Assembly (NCBI RefSeq): GCF_030165005.1
Contig: NZ_JASNNW010000001.1
Coordinates: 372,001 to 436,000 of the forward strand
Length of the DNA stretch: 64,000 nucleotides
Source: Blastococcus capsensis
Lineage (GTDB): Bacteria > Actinomycetota > Actinomycetes > Mycobacteriales > Geodermatophilaceae
Reading direction: 5' to 3'
The notes under the pieces are model-generated. The model had not been told where the DNA came from. It saw only the letters and a program-made list of their open reading frames with translations, and searched no databases. This document shows, one piece after another, positions 37,068-45,400 of the stretch. The position numbers and the translations under genes were made by a program. Every line of letters starts with the position of its first letter. Positions within the stretch are counted from its first letter, which is position 1.

Positions 37068-38711
37068 GTGGATCACCAGCCGGAACACCTGGAGCAGGGA
37101 GGCGCCGGGGGAGTAGGGGCGTCCGTCACCGGGGTCCTCAGGCGGCTCCGCCATGCTCCGATGATGGACACGGTCCTCGGGGCGCAGTACGCCCCGTTGT
37201 TGCCGCTGACCCTGCGCACGCACCTCCACAGGTGGCGGCCCCGCCGGTACCGGCCCGACCACGTCCTGGTCCCGGAGGGCTACACCGTCGAGCTCGTCGC
37301 GAAGGGCTTCAACGAGCCCGTCCACTGCTGCTTCGACGACCAGGGCAACTGCTACGTCATCGAGTGCGGGCACAAGATCGAGGCCAAGCCGCGCGTGCTC
37401 AAGGTCGACGTGCGCACCGGGGAGTGGGAGGTGTTCTTCGACCTGCCCGGAGACAGGTGGAACATCACCGGCGCGGTGACCGGCGCCTGCTGGCACGACG
37501 GCCACCTGTACCTGATGAACACCGACACGCTGTCGCGGATCACCCCGGACAAGGGGCTGGAGGACCTGGTCACCGACCTGCCGGGCAAGGGCGACCACCA
37601 GAGCAACTACCCGGTCGTCGGGCCGGACGGGAAGATCTACTTCGGGCAGGGGACGCACACCAACACCGCCGTCGTGGGCGCGGACAACTACGCCTACGAG
37701 TGGCTGCGCCACTTTCCTCAGGAGCACGACGTCCCCGGCCAGGACGTCGTGCTGACCGGGCGGAACTACGAGATGCCCGACGTCATCGGCAATCCGGCGA
37801 CCACGGTCAGGACCGGGGCATACGTGCCCTTCGGCACCGAGACGACACCCGGTCAGGTCATCGAGGGCAACGTCCGTTGCAACGGGTCGGTCCTGCGCTG
37901 CAACCCCGACGGCAGCGACCTCGAACTGGTCGCCTGGGGGCTGCGCAACCCCTACGGCATCGCCTTCACCCCGGACGGACGCCTCTTCGCGACCGAGCAC
38001 GGCATCGACGAGCGCAACAACCGGCACATCATCGGTGACCTCGAGGACTTCTACGAGATCACCGAAGGCGCGTGGTACGGCTGGCCCGATTTCGCCTCCG
38101 GCATCCGGCTGGACGATCCGTACTGGGGCGGGCCCGACCGCGGCCGCGGACGGGAGCCCGTGCTCGCCGAGCACCCGGATCCGAACCCACCGAAACCGTT
38201 CGTCAGCTTCGCACAGCACTCGGGCCCCAACGGTGTGGACTTCAGTCGCGACACATCGTTCGGGTTCGAGGGCGACGCCTTCGTCGCGCTGTTCGGCGAC
38301 CTGACGCCGGTCACCGCCCGGCTGACCACGCCGTCCGGATTCAAGGTCGTCCGGGTGGACATGGCGACCCGGGAGGTCGTGGACTTCGCCGTCAACAAGA
38401 TCAACGGCCCGGCGTCCCGGCTCCCGCACGCGGGCATGGAGCGGCCGTCGCACTGCCAGTTCGGGCCCGACGGCAACCTGTACGTCGTCGACTTCGGCGA
38501 GGTCTCCATCGCGCCCGAGAAGGGCGGCATCCGGGTCTGGGAGAACACCGGTGCGCTCTGGCGCATCCGCCGGACGGACGGACTGGCGGGGCGGCAACCG
38601 CCGCCGGCCACCGTCGTCCCGTCCTACGCGATCAAGGCCGCCCTCGGTGCCGCCGGTGCGGTTGCCGGCGTCGTCGGCGGTGTCACCGCGTGGCGCCGGC
38701 GCCGCCGTTGA
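37068..38711 (+). CDS. Beta-propeller protein with C-terminal membrane anchor
   Basis: A 547-residue protein of the sugar/sorbosone dehydrogenase-like or NHL beta-propeller class. Blade repeats recur: VPEGYTVELVAKGFNEPVHC, LVAWGLRNPYGIAFTPDGRL, EGAWYGWPDFASGIRL, MERPSHCQFGPDGNLYVVDF. There is no signal peptide; instead a C-terminal hydrophobic helix followed by RRRRR (LGAAGAVAGVVGGVTAWRRR) would anchor it in the membrane. PQQ-dependent dehydrogenase activity is possible but unproven. GTG 37068 with AGAGAGGA upstream is chosen. It is convergent with another beta-propeller gene whose sequence is related (LVAWGLRN, WYGWPDF). Confidence 0.82.
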   Translation: MDHQPEHLEQGGAGGVGASVTGVLRRLRHAPMMDTVLGAQYAPLLPLTLRTHLHRWRPRRYRPDHVLVPEGYTVELVAKGFNEPVHCCFDDQGNCYVIECGHKIEAKPRVLKVDVRTGEWEVFFDLPGDRWNITGAVTGACWHDGHLYLMNTDTLSRITPDKGLEDLVTDLPGKGDHQSNYPVVGPDGKIYFGQGTHTNTAVVGADNYAYEWLRHFPQEHDVPGQDVVLTGRNYEMPDVIGNPATTVRTGAYVPFGTETTPGQVIEGNVRCNGSVLRCNPDGSDLELVAWGLRNPYGIAFTPDGRLFATEHGIDERNNRHIIGDLEDFYEITEGAWYGWPDFASGIRLDDPYWGGPDRGRGREPVLAEHPDPNPPKPFVSFAQHSGPNGVDFSRDTSFGFEGDAFVALFGDLTPVTARLTTPSGFKVVRVDMATREVVDFAVNKINGPASRLPHAGMERPSHCQFGPDGNLYVVDFGEVSIAPEKGGIRVWENTGALWRIRRTDGLAGRQPPPATVVPSYAIKAALGAAGAVAGVVGGVTAWRRRRR

Positions 38712-38780
38712 CCTGTTGCGACGCATGGAGCTGATCGCTCGCCGATCGGCGTCGCCGGCCCCCTGCGCGATCGTCGGCGT

Positions 38781-40070
38781 TCAGCTGCGGGTGGTTGTCG
38801 GCAGGGGGAACCGCCACAACGCCCCGCTGCTTGCATCGGCCTCGACGCCGGTGTCGACCATCTCGAACTGGCCGAAGTCGAGCACGTACACCCACCCTTC
38901 GGCGGCGTCGATGCGCACGTCGATGGGCCGGCGGACCGGCCCCGGGGCCAGCGGGTGCAGCGTCCACGCGGACGTGTCGACCCTCGCGATGCTGCGGCCC
39001 ACGCGCGGACCGCTGGGCGCCGTCATGGGGACCTCGTCGCCGAACAGTGCGACGTACAGATCCCCGGCGTGCTCGCCTGCCTCGGGGACGACGTCGAACT
39101 TGACGGCTGCGACGTGCGGCGGGAACTGCAGCAGCGGCTCCTCGGGTGGCGGCAGCTGGTCGTGGTCGATCAGCAGCATCGTCGGCGGCTCGCCGCGCTC
39201 GGGCAGAAATCGCTCATCGGTGACGGGGATGCCGCCGATGAAGTCCGGCCAGCCGTACCAGCGGCCCGGGTGCACGTCGAACAGCAGGTCCGGGGCCTGG
39301 CCGACGGCGCGACTGCCGCGGTCGTCGGCGCCCTGGTCGACCGCGAGCAGCCGGCCGTCGGGCAGGAATCCCAGGCCGTAGGCGTTGCGCAACCCCCAGG
39401 CGACGAGCTCGAGATTGCTGCCGTCCAGGTCGCACCGCATCACTGCTGCAGTCGCGGGCAACCCGGCCGGCACCCGCTGCCGGTGCTGTGACTCCGTCGC
39501 GAAGGGGCTGAACCCACCCGTCGTGGCTCGCGCGTGGGGGTCGCTGCTCGTCGGGTCGGCGGTGGTGACGTTCACCCCGGCGAGGGTGACCGGGTAGCCG
39601 GGGAGGTCGTGGCCGTGCGGCAGCCGGCGCAGCCAGCCGATCGCGTAGGCGTCGAGCCCGACGATGCCCAGGTTGGTCAGCGCCCCCTGGCTGAAGTAGA
39701 GCTTGTCGTCCGGCCCGATCACCGCCATGTTGGTGTGGTAGTTGCCGGGGCCGGGCAGGTCGTCGAGCACGGTCGTGCGCGTGCCGTCCAGGCCTAGTCG
39801 GGTGATCCGGCCGGGGTGCCCACCTTCGGACACGTAGAGCCCGCCGGCGTGCAGCGTCAGGCCGTTGACCGGGGCGCGCAGGTCCTCGGCCAGCAGTGTG
39901 CGGGAACCGGTCGGATCGACGCGCCACACCCGGCCGCCAGGGGGCGCGCCGGCGAACGGCAGACCGGACTCGGCGAGATAGAGCACTCCGCCCTCGCCGA
40001 GAGCGATGCTGGTCGGGAAGTGCCAGCCGTCGCCGACGAGCTCCCAGCCGTCCCGCTCGGTGGTCGTCAC
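38781..40070 (-). CDS. Beta-propeller protein (ScyD/ScyE or SMP-30-like)
   Basis: A 429-residue propeller: FPTSIALGEGGVLYLAESGL, VNGLTLHAGGLYVSEGGHPG, NLELVAWGLRNAYGLGFLPD, GRWYGWPDFIGGIPVTDERF, and a last blade DVRIDAAEGWVYVLDFGQFE. It resembles ScyD/ScyE family and sugar-dehydrogenase-like proteins. Unlike the neighbouring paralogue it lacks a membrane tail. GTG 40070 overlaps the stop of the upstream DedA-type gene by three bases, so it is the last gene of an operon that begins with the deiodinase-like selenoprotein. Substrate unknown. Confidence 0.82.
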   Translation of the reverse strand: MTTTERDGWELVGDGWHFPTSIALGEGGVLYLAESGLPFAGAPPGGRVWRVDPTGSRTLLAEDLRAPVNGLTLHAGGLYVSEGGHPGRITRLGLDGTRTTVLDDLPGPGNYHTNMAVIGPDDKLYFSQGALTNLGIVGLDAYAIGWLRRLPHGHDLPGYPVTLAGVNVTTADPTSSDPHARATTGGFSPFATESQHRQRVPAGLPATAAVMRCDLDGSNLELVAWGLRNAYGLGFLPDGRLLAVDQGADDRGSRAVGQAPDLLFDVHPGRWYGWPDFIGGIPVTDERFLPERGEPPTMLLIDHDQLPPPEEPLLQFPPHVAAVKFDVVPEAGEHAGDLYVALFGDEVPMTAPSGPRVGRSIARVDTSAWTLHPLAPGPVRRPIDVRIDAAEGWVYVLDFGQFEMVDTGVEADASSGALWRFPLPTTTRS

Positions 40071-40715
40071 GCGACTCCTTCGGTATTACGTCGTGTGCCT
40101 CGTCGTTCGATCAGGGTCGCAACCGCCCAGGTCGCTCCGGCCAGGAGCAGCACGAGCGCGAACACGACCACAGGGTCCGCCCACTCGGCCACGACCGAGC
40201 CTGCCAGCGCGTACAGCAGCGCCGCCGGGAGGCTCCCGACCATCGCGGCCAGTGCACTGCGCCCCCAGCCCAGCCGGCTCATCCCGGCGAGGATGACCGT
40301 CGTCTCGGCGAGCAGCGGAACCGGCCGGGTCACCACGATGGCGAGAACGCCCCATCTGTCGAGCAGTGCATCCGCCCGGCGACGCTGTTCGGCCGGGACC
40401 AGCCGATCGAGCCCGGCCCCGCCGCGACGACCGAGAGCGAAACCGACCAGGGCGGCGCCGAGGCTCCCTGCGATCGACAGCACCGTCCCGACGAGCGGGC
40501 CGAACACCGCACCGTGCGCGATCATCACCAGGCTCGAGGGCACCGGGAGCACGACATCGACCACCAGCAGACCGACACCGACCGCCGCCGCCGGAACGGC
40601 CTCCGCGCCACGGACGAGGATCGGTCAACAGCGGGATGCCCAGCGCCTCCACGAGGACGAACAGCACCGTGAACAGCGTCAGCAACCCGGTGACCACCGC
40701 CCAGTATCGACGCAT
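40067..40715 (-). pseudogene. DedA/VTT-type membrane protein with frameshift
   Basis: The N-terminal helix (MRRYWAVVTGLLTLFTVLFV) and the rest are in different frames. The rest has a VTT/SNARE-associated domain: LPVPSSLVMIAHGAVFGPLV, LGAALVGFALGRRGGAGLDR, VLAIVVTRPVPLLAETTVIL, SLPAALLYALAGSVVAEWAD. The break is between about 40600 and 40630; two added bases (or one removed) restore a protein of about 216 residues. VTT proteins move lipids between membrane leaflets. The motif VTRPVPLLAET fits that family. It sits between the selenoprotein and a beta-propeller gene, all minus strand and tightly packed. Confidence 0.75.
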
Positions 40716-40750
40716 CGCCGCCTACGGCAGACCCTCTGGCGACTCCAAGC

Positions 40751-41653
40751 TCAGCGTCGCCGGTCGCTCGACCGCCGAGTGGCGACGGCAAGGAAGGAGA
40801 GGGCCAGGAGGCCGAGCCCGATCTTGGCAGCGGCCGGCAGCGGCTCCGCGCGCAGGGCGAGCGGCCCCAGCACCGGCTTGGCCTTGTTGCCGGCCAGGCT
40901 CAGCGTGGCGGCCCCGAAACCTGCGGTGTCGTATTCGCGCACCGCACGCTTCCCCCCGCGCTGTGGTCCCCGGATGCCGTCGACGAAGGACGCGAACATG
41001 TGGGGCACCCGGTCGATCCCTCCGGCCACCGGGGCTCCGACGCCACCCTGGGACAGCAGCTCGTCGAAGGCGCGCTTCAGTGACGGGGCGTGCGTCCACA
41101 TGTTGTAGAACGCGACCCGGCCCTCGGCATCGATCAGGACCGACGGGTCGGCCATCTCCTGGGTGTACGCGCGATGCACCGTTCCCTCGTAGTCGTCGAC
41201 CAGCACGGGCCAGGTGATGCCCTCGAGCTGCTGGTACTCCTGCGCGGAGGCGACCTTCTCCTCGTAGCTGAGGTACCGGCCGCGCTTCTCGCCGGGGTGA
41301 GCCTGACGGATGATCACGTCGAGGAACTGGATCCGGTCGCCGTACCGGTCGTAGAGCTTCTTGACAGGCGCAACTGCACCCGTGGTGACCGGCTAAGTTC
41401 CGCTGCCGAAGTGGAGGAACACCGGGCGGCCACGCAGCGAGCTCAGCCGCACGGGGTCGCCCTCGGTCGACCGCAGCTCGAAGTCGGGGGCCTCGCTCCC
41501 CGGTCGCACTCCGTCGCCCTTCACCGACCGCCACATGTCGGCGAGCAGGTGCTTGGGCCGGAAGTGCTCGTAGTTGTACTCCGCCAGCTGCGCTGCGCTG
41601 CCGGCTGGGCTCCCTGCACCCAGGGACGTCGAGTCCCGCCTGCTGTCCGTCAT
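40751..41653 (-). CDS. Deiodinase-like redoxin, probable UAG-encoded selenoprotein
   Basis: A 300-residue thioredoxin-fold protein if codon 87, a TAG (41393-41395), is read through. Before it: PGSEAPDFELRSTEGDPVRL and PVFLHFGSGT. After it: PVTTGAVAPVKKLYDRYGDR, FLDVIIRQAHPGEKRG, WPVLVDDYEGTVHRAYTQ, PSVLIDAEGRVAFYNMW, and a C-terminal membrane helix with RRSSDRRR. The pattern FGSxT-[TAG]-P plus xxIxxAHP is that of iodothyronine deiodinases, whose catalytic selenocysteine occupies the TAG position. A SECIS-like hairpin follows at 41364-41383. The ATG at 41653 has GGAGGAGA. It heads an operon with a DedA-type and a beta-propeller gene. Likely a redox or dehalogenating enzyme; substrate unknown. 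A stop in a decayed Cys homologue is the alternative. Confidence 0.85.
41364..41383 (-). promoter_or_regulatory. SECIS-like hairpin for UAG recoding
   Basis: On the coding (minus) strand, nine bases after the TAG, the RNA ACGGGUGC-AGUU-GCGCCUGU forms eight base pairs with an AGUU loop. The loop G and U are at positions 22 and 23 counted from the U of UAG. In the E. coli fdhF SECIS the key apical loop G and U are at 23 and 24, and the upper helix starts 11 bases after the stop codon, as the core GGGUGC stem does here. SelB binds such loops to deliver Sec-tRNA. No experiment supports this copy. Confidence 0.7.
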
Positions 41654-42002
41654 CGCTGTCTCCTCCGTCGGGGGCACTCTGTCGCCGGTGCCTGACCTGC
41701 TCGGTCGCGGGCGCCGCTAAACCCGCACATGGGCGGCTCCGCCGAGGCGTCGATCGTGCCCGCTCCAGCGAGCGGCGTCGCCGATGGCGTCGACGTACTG
41801 CCTGCCGCCCTTGCTCCCGGCCGGAGTTCACGCGGCCGGCGCTCGCTCCACCCATCCGGCCGAGGGGACGCGGATGACCGCCGTCGCGGAGCCGGGCGTG
41901 CGGACTCGAGGGGGATCTGTCGATCTCTAGCTCCGACGCTAGATCGGGATAGACCCGGCGAGATCCCCCAGTCGGCGCCGCCGCGCCGCTAGCGTCGCCG
42001 CC
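41654..42002. other. Divergent promoter region of selenoprotein operon and holin-family gene
   Basis: About 350 bases between the divergent selenoprotein and phage-holin-family starts. No coding sequence was recognised. It contains dyad copy B (41924-41945) close to the rightward gene. Promoters for both directions must lie here. Confidence 0.55.
41924..41945. promoter_or_regulatory. CTAG dyad, copy B
   Basis: TCTCTAGC-N6-GCTAGATC, within a longer inverted repeat CGATCT...AGATCG. It is 57 bases before the phage-holin-family start, a normal place for an operator, and may also serve the divergent selenoprotein operon. Confidence 0.5.
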
Positions 42003-42374
42003 GTGATCAAGTTCCTCCTCAAGGTCGTCGTCTTCGCGGCGGCGTTCTACGTGCTGACCTACTTCGACGTGCTTCCGGGGCTGCAGGTCCTGACCGACCC
42101 GGGTGGCCCGCTGGGGGAGTACGGCAGCTACCTGTGGATCGGGCTGATCTTCGGCGTGGTCAACGCCGTCGTCGGCCCGGTGCTGCGACTGCTGTCGCTG
42201 CCGTTCCTGCTCCTCACCCTGGGCCTGTTCCTGCTGGTCATCAACGCGGCGCTGTTCGCGCTCACCGCGGCCCTCACCGAGCGCCTCAGCATCGACGGGT
42301 TCGGCACCGCCGTGCTCGGTGGCCTCATCTTCGCCGTCGTCGGCTGGGTGGCCGACCAGCTGCTCGACCACTGA
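42003..42374 (+). CDS. Phage holin family 4 membrane protein
   Basis: A 123-residue protein with four helices and the family pattern FGVVNAVVGPVLRLLSLPFL, LLTLGLFLLVINAALFALTA and GFGTAVLGGLIFAVVGWVAD (Pfam Phage_holin_4_2 type). Despite the name these are widespread chromosomal membrane proteins of unknown role. The start is GTG 42003. No lysin or phage genes are nearby, so it is not evidence of a prophage. Confidence 0.88.
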   Translation: MIKFLLKVVVFAAAFYVLTYFDVLPGLQVLTDPGGPLGEYGSYLWIGLIFGVVNAVVGPVLRLLSLPFLLLTLGLFLLVINAALFALTAALTERLSIDGFGTAVLGGLIFAVVGWVADQLLDH

Positions 42375-42434
42375 AGAAGGCCCCGGTCCGCCCCGCCGTG
42401 ACGAGGATCTCGGGGAGCACTAGCGTGGCCTGGC

Positions 42435-45400
42435 ATGGTGAGTGACACCGGTGTTCTCCCCGGCGCCCCCGCAGGCGACCGGGACGGCGGTTCCGCGGGC
42501 GGCTCCCTCACCGGACTCGCCGCCCTCGAGGCCGGCCGGGACGAGAAGGCGCAGCTGCTGCGGAGGGCGGCTCAGGCGGCCGTGGCCGACGCCGAGCGCG
42601 GGCCGGCCGTGCTGCCCCAGGGGTGCAGCGCCGAGGAGCTGCCGGCATTCTTCCGCCGCTACTACTGGAGCGAGCCCGCCGAGGAAGTGCTCGCCACCGA
42701 CCCGGCGGACCTGGCCGCGCTCGCCCTCGGGCACCTCTCCCTCGCGGCGGTGCGCCTGCCCGGTTCGGCGGTCGTCGACGTCCAGGCCGTGCCGCGGGAG
42801 CACGCGGCCGCCCGGACGGTGATCCGGCTGGTCACCGACGACATGCCGTACCTGGTCGACTCGGTCACCGCCGAGGTGGTGCGGCAGGGGTTCCGGCTGG
42901 AGCACGTCGTCCACCCGCTGCTCGTCGTCCGCCGCGACCTGCGCGGGAGGATCACCGCACTGTGCGACAGCCTGGACGCCGCTGCCTGCGGCGACGGTGC
43001 CGCCGCCGAGTCCTGGATGGCCGTCGTGCTCGACGGTCCGCTCGACGCGGAGGCGGCCGGCGACCTGGTGACCGGGCTGCGCACCGTCCTCGACGACGTG
43101 CGCGCGGTCCACGAGGACGGCGACCGGATGCGCGCGCGCATGGTCGACCTGGCCGCCGAGCTCGATGACCTCGCCGCCGGAGACGGGGATCGGTCCGGGC
43201 CGGCCGACGACCCGGCAGACGACCCGGCCGAGGCCGCGGCCCTGCTGCGCTGGCTGGCCGACGGCAACTTCGTCCTCCTCGGCGGCCGCGACGTCGAGAT
43301 CACCGAGGATCCGGATGGGGCCGTCGCCCGGCCGGTACCCGGGACGGGACTCGGGGTGCTCCGCAGCGACACCGACGTGGCCCGCTCGGCGACCGCCCCA
43401 CCCGAGGCGCCCGGGGTCACCGGGCGCCACCGGCTGACCGTCACGAAGGCCGACACCCGCTCGTCGGTGCACCGGCGGGCGTGGCTGGACCTGGTCGCCG
43501 TCACCCTGCCGCACAGCCACGGCGTGACCCGGCGGCGCCGGTTCGTCGGGCTCTTCCCGTCCACCGCGTACGGGACCAGCGTGCTCGACGTGCCGCTCGT
43601 GCGCCGCCGCGTCGGCGAGGTGATCCGCCGCTCCGGTGTCCCCGCCGACAGCCACACCGGCAAGCAGCTGCTCGACGTCCTGGAGACCTATCCCCGCGAC
43701 GAGCTGATGCAGGTCGGGGCGGACCGGTTGCTGCCGGTGGCGATGGCCGTGCTGCACATGCAGGAGCGGCGGCAGACCCGGCTGTTCCTGCGGCAGGACC
43801 CGACCGGTCGCTTCTGGTCGGCGCTGGTCTACCTGCCGCGCGACCGGTACACGACCGTGGTACGGCTGGCGATGCAGCAGCTGCTGCTCGAGCGGCTGGG
43901 CGGCTCCGGCGTCGAGTTCACGGCGCGTTCCACCGAATCGGTGCTGGCCCGGCTGCACTTCGTCGTCCGGCTGCCGGTGCGCCGCACGGGCGCGGGTGAC
44001 ACGCCACCTGCCGACGTCGACGTCGAGGGGTTGCAGGCCGAGCTGGCGGCCGCCGCCCGCAGCTGGACCGACGACCTGTCCGACGCCCTGGCCGCGCGGT
44101 ACGGGCCGGACGCCGAGAAGGTCTTCGCCCGCGTCGCCGACGCCTTCCCGGCCGCGTACCAGGAGGACTTCCCCGCCGCCCGGGCCGTGGAGGACCTGGC
44201 CCGCCTGGAGACGCTGCCCCACGGCGACCTGGGGCTGCGGTTGTGGACGCCGGCCGGTGCCGCCCCCGGGGAGCGGCGGCTGTCGGTGTACCGGGTCGGT
44301 GAGCGGCTGCTGCTGTCGCAGATCCTGCCCGTGCTGCAGCACATGGGCGTCGACGTCGTCGACGAGCGGCCGTACGAGATCGACCGGATCGGTGCGCCGC
44401 CCACCTGGATCTACGACTTCGGCGTCGCCGTGCCCCCGGTCGATCTGCCGTTGCTCCGGTCCCTGCCGGAGCGGTTCACCGAGGCGGTCAGCGCGGTGTG
44501 GCGCGGCCAGGCCGAGGACGACGGCCTCGGCGCGCTGGTTCTGCTGGCCGGGCTCAACTGGCGGCAGGTCAGCGTCCTGCGCGCCTACGTGCAGTGGCTG
44601 CGCCAGGCGGGGCTGCCGTTCAGCCAGGCCTACGTCGAGGCCACGCTGGCCGCGCACCCCGGCGTGGTGACCCGGATGGTGGCGCTGTTCGAGACCCGGT
44701 TCTCCCCCGGCCGCGTGCGGGGGCGGGAGGCCCGGCAGGCCGAGCTGGTCGAGGCCCTGCGTACCTCCATCGGGGAGGTCGCCTCCCTCGATGCCGACCG
44801 GGTGCTCAGCTCGCTGCTGGCCGCGATCACCGCCACCCAGCGGACCACGTACTACGCCGGTGGCCCCCTGGCGCTCAAGCTCGACCCGGCCGAGGTGCCC
44901 GACCTGCCCGAACCCCGGCCGGCGCACGAGGTGTGGGTGAGCTCGCCGCGGGTGATGGGTGTGCACCTGCGCTTCGGCAAGGTGGCCCGCGGCGGACTGC
45001 GCTGGTCCGACCGTCGCGAGGACCTGCGCACCGAGGTGCTGGGCCTGGTCAAGGCGCAGATGGTGAAGAACACCGTCATCGTGCCGACCGGCGCCAAGGG
45101 CGGGTTCGTGGTCAAGAACCCGCCGTCAGGACCTGACGGTGGTGCAGCCTCCCGCGAGGAGGTGCTCGCCGAGGGGCAGGCCTGCTACCAGCTGTTCATC
45201 GGCGCGCTGCTGTCGCTCACCGACAACCTCCTGGACGGCGCGGTCGTCCCGCCGGAGAAGGTCGTCCGGCACGACGGCGACGACAGCTACCTGGTCGTCG
45301 CCGCCGACAAGGGGACGGCGACCTTCTCCGACCTGGCCAACTCGGTGGCGCTCGAGCGCGGGTACTGGCTGGGCGACGCGTTCGCCTCCGGCGGCTCGGT

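Noticed and set aside
41393-41395. Pyrrolysine at the TAG codon
   Set aside because: Pyrrolysine is known mainly from methylamine methyltransferases of archaea and a few bacteria. The position matches deiodinase selenocysteine and a SECIS-like hairpin follows, so selenocysteine is the better reading.
42003-42374. Prophage indicated by a holin-family gene
   Set aside because: This family is a common chromosomal membrane protein group; no lysin, capsid or integrase genes are nearby.
42420-44966. Long open frame antisense to glutamate dehydrogenase
   Set aside because: Low-complexity His/Arg/Gly-rich translation typical of antisense frames in high-GC DNA; no start site or domain.
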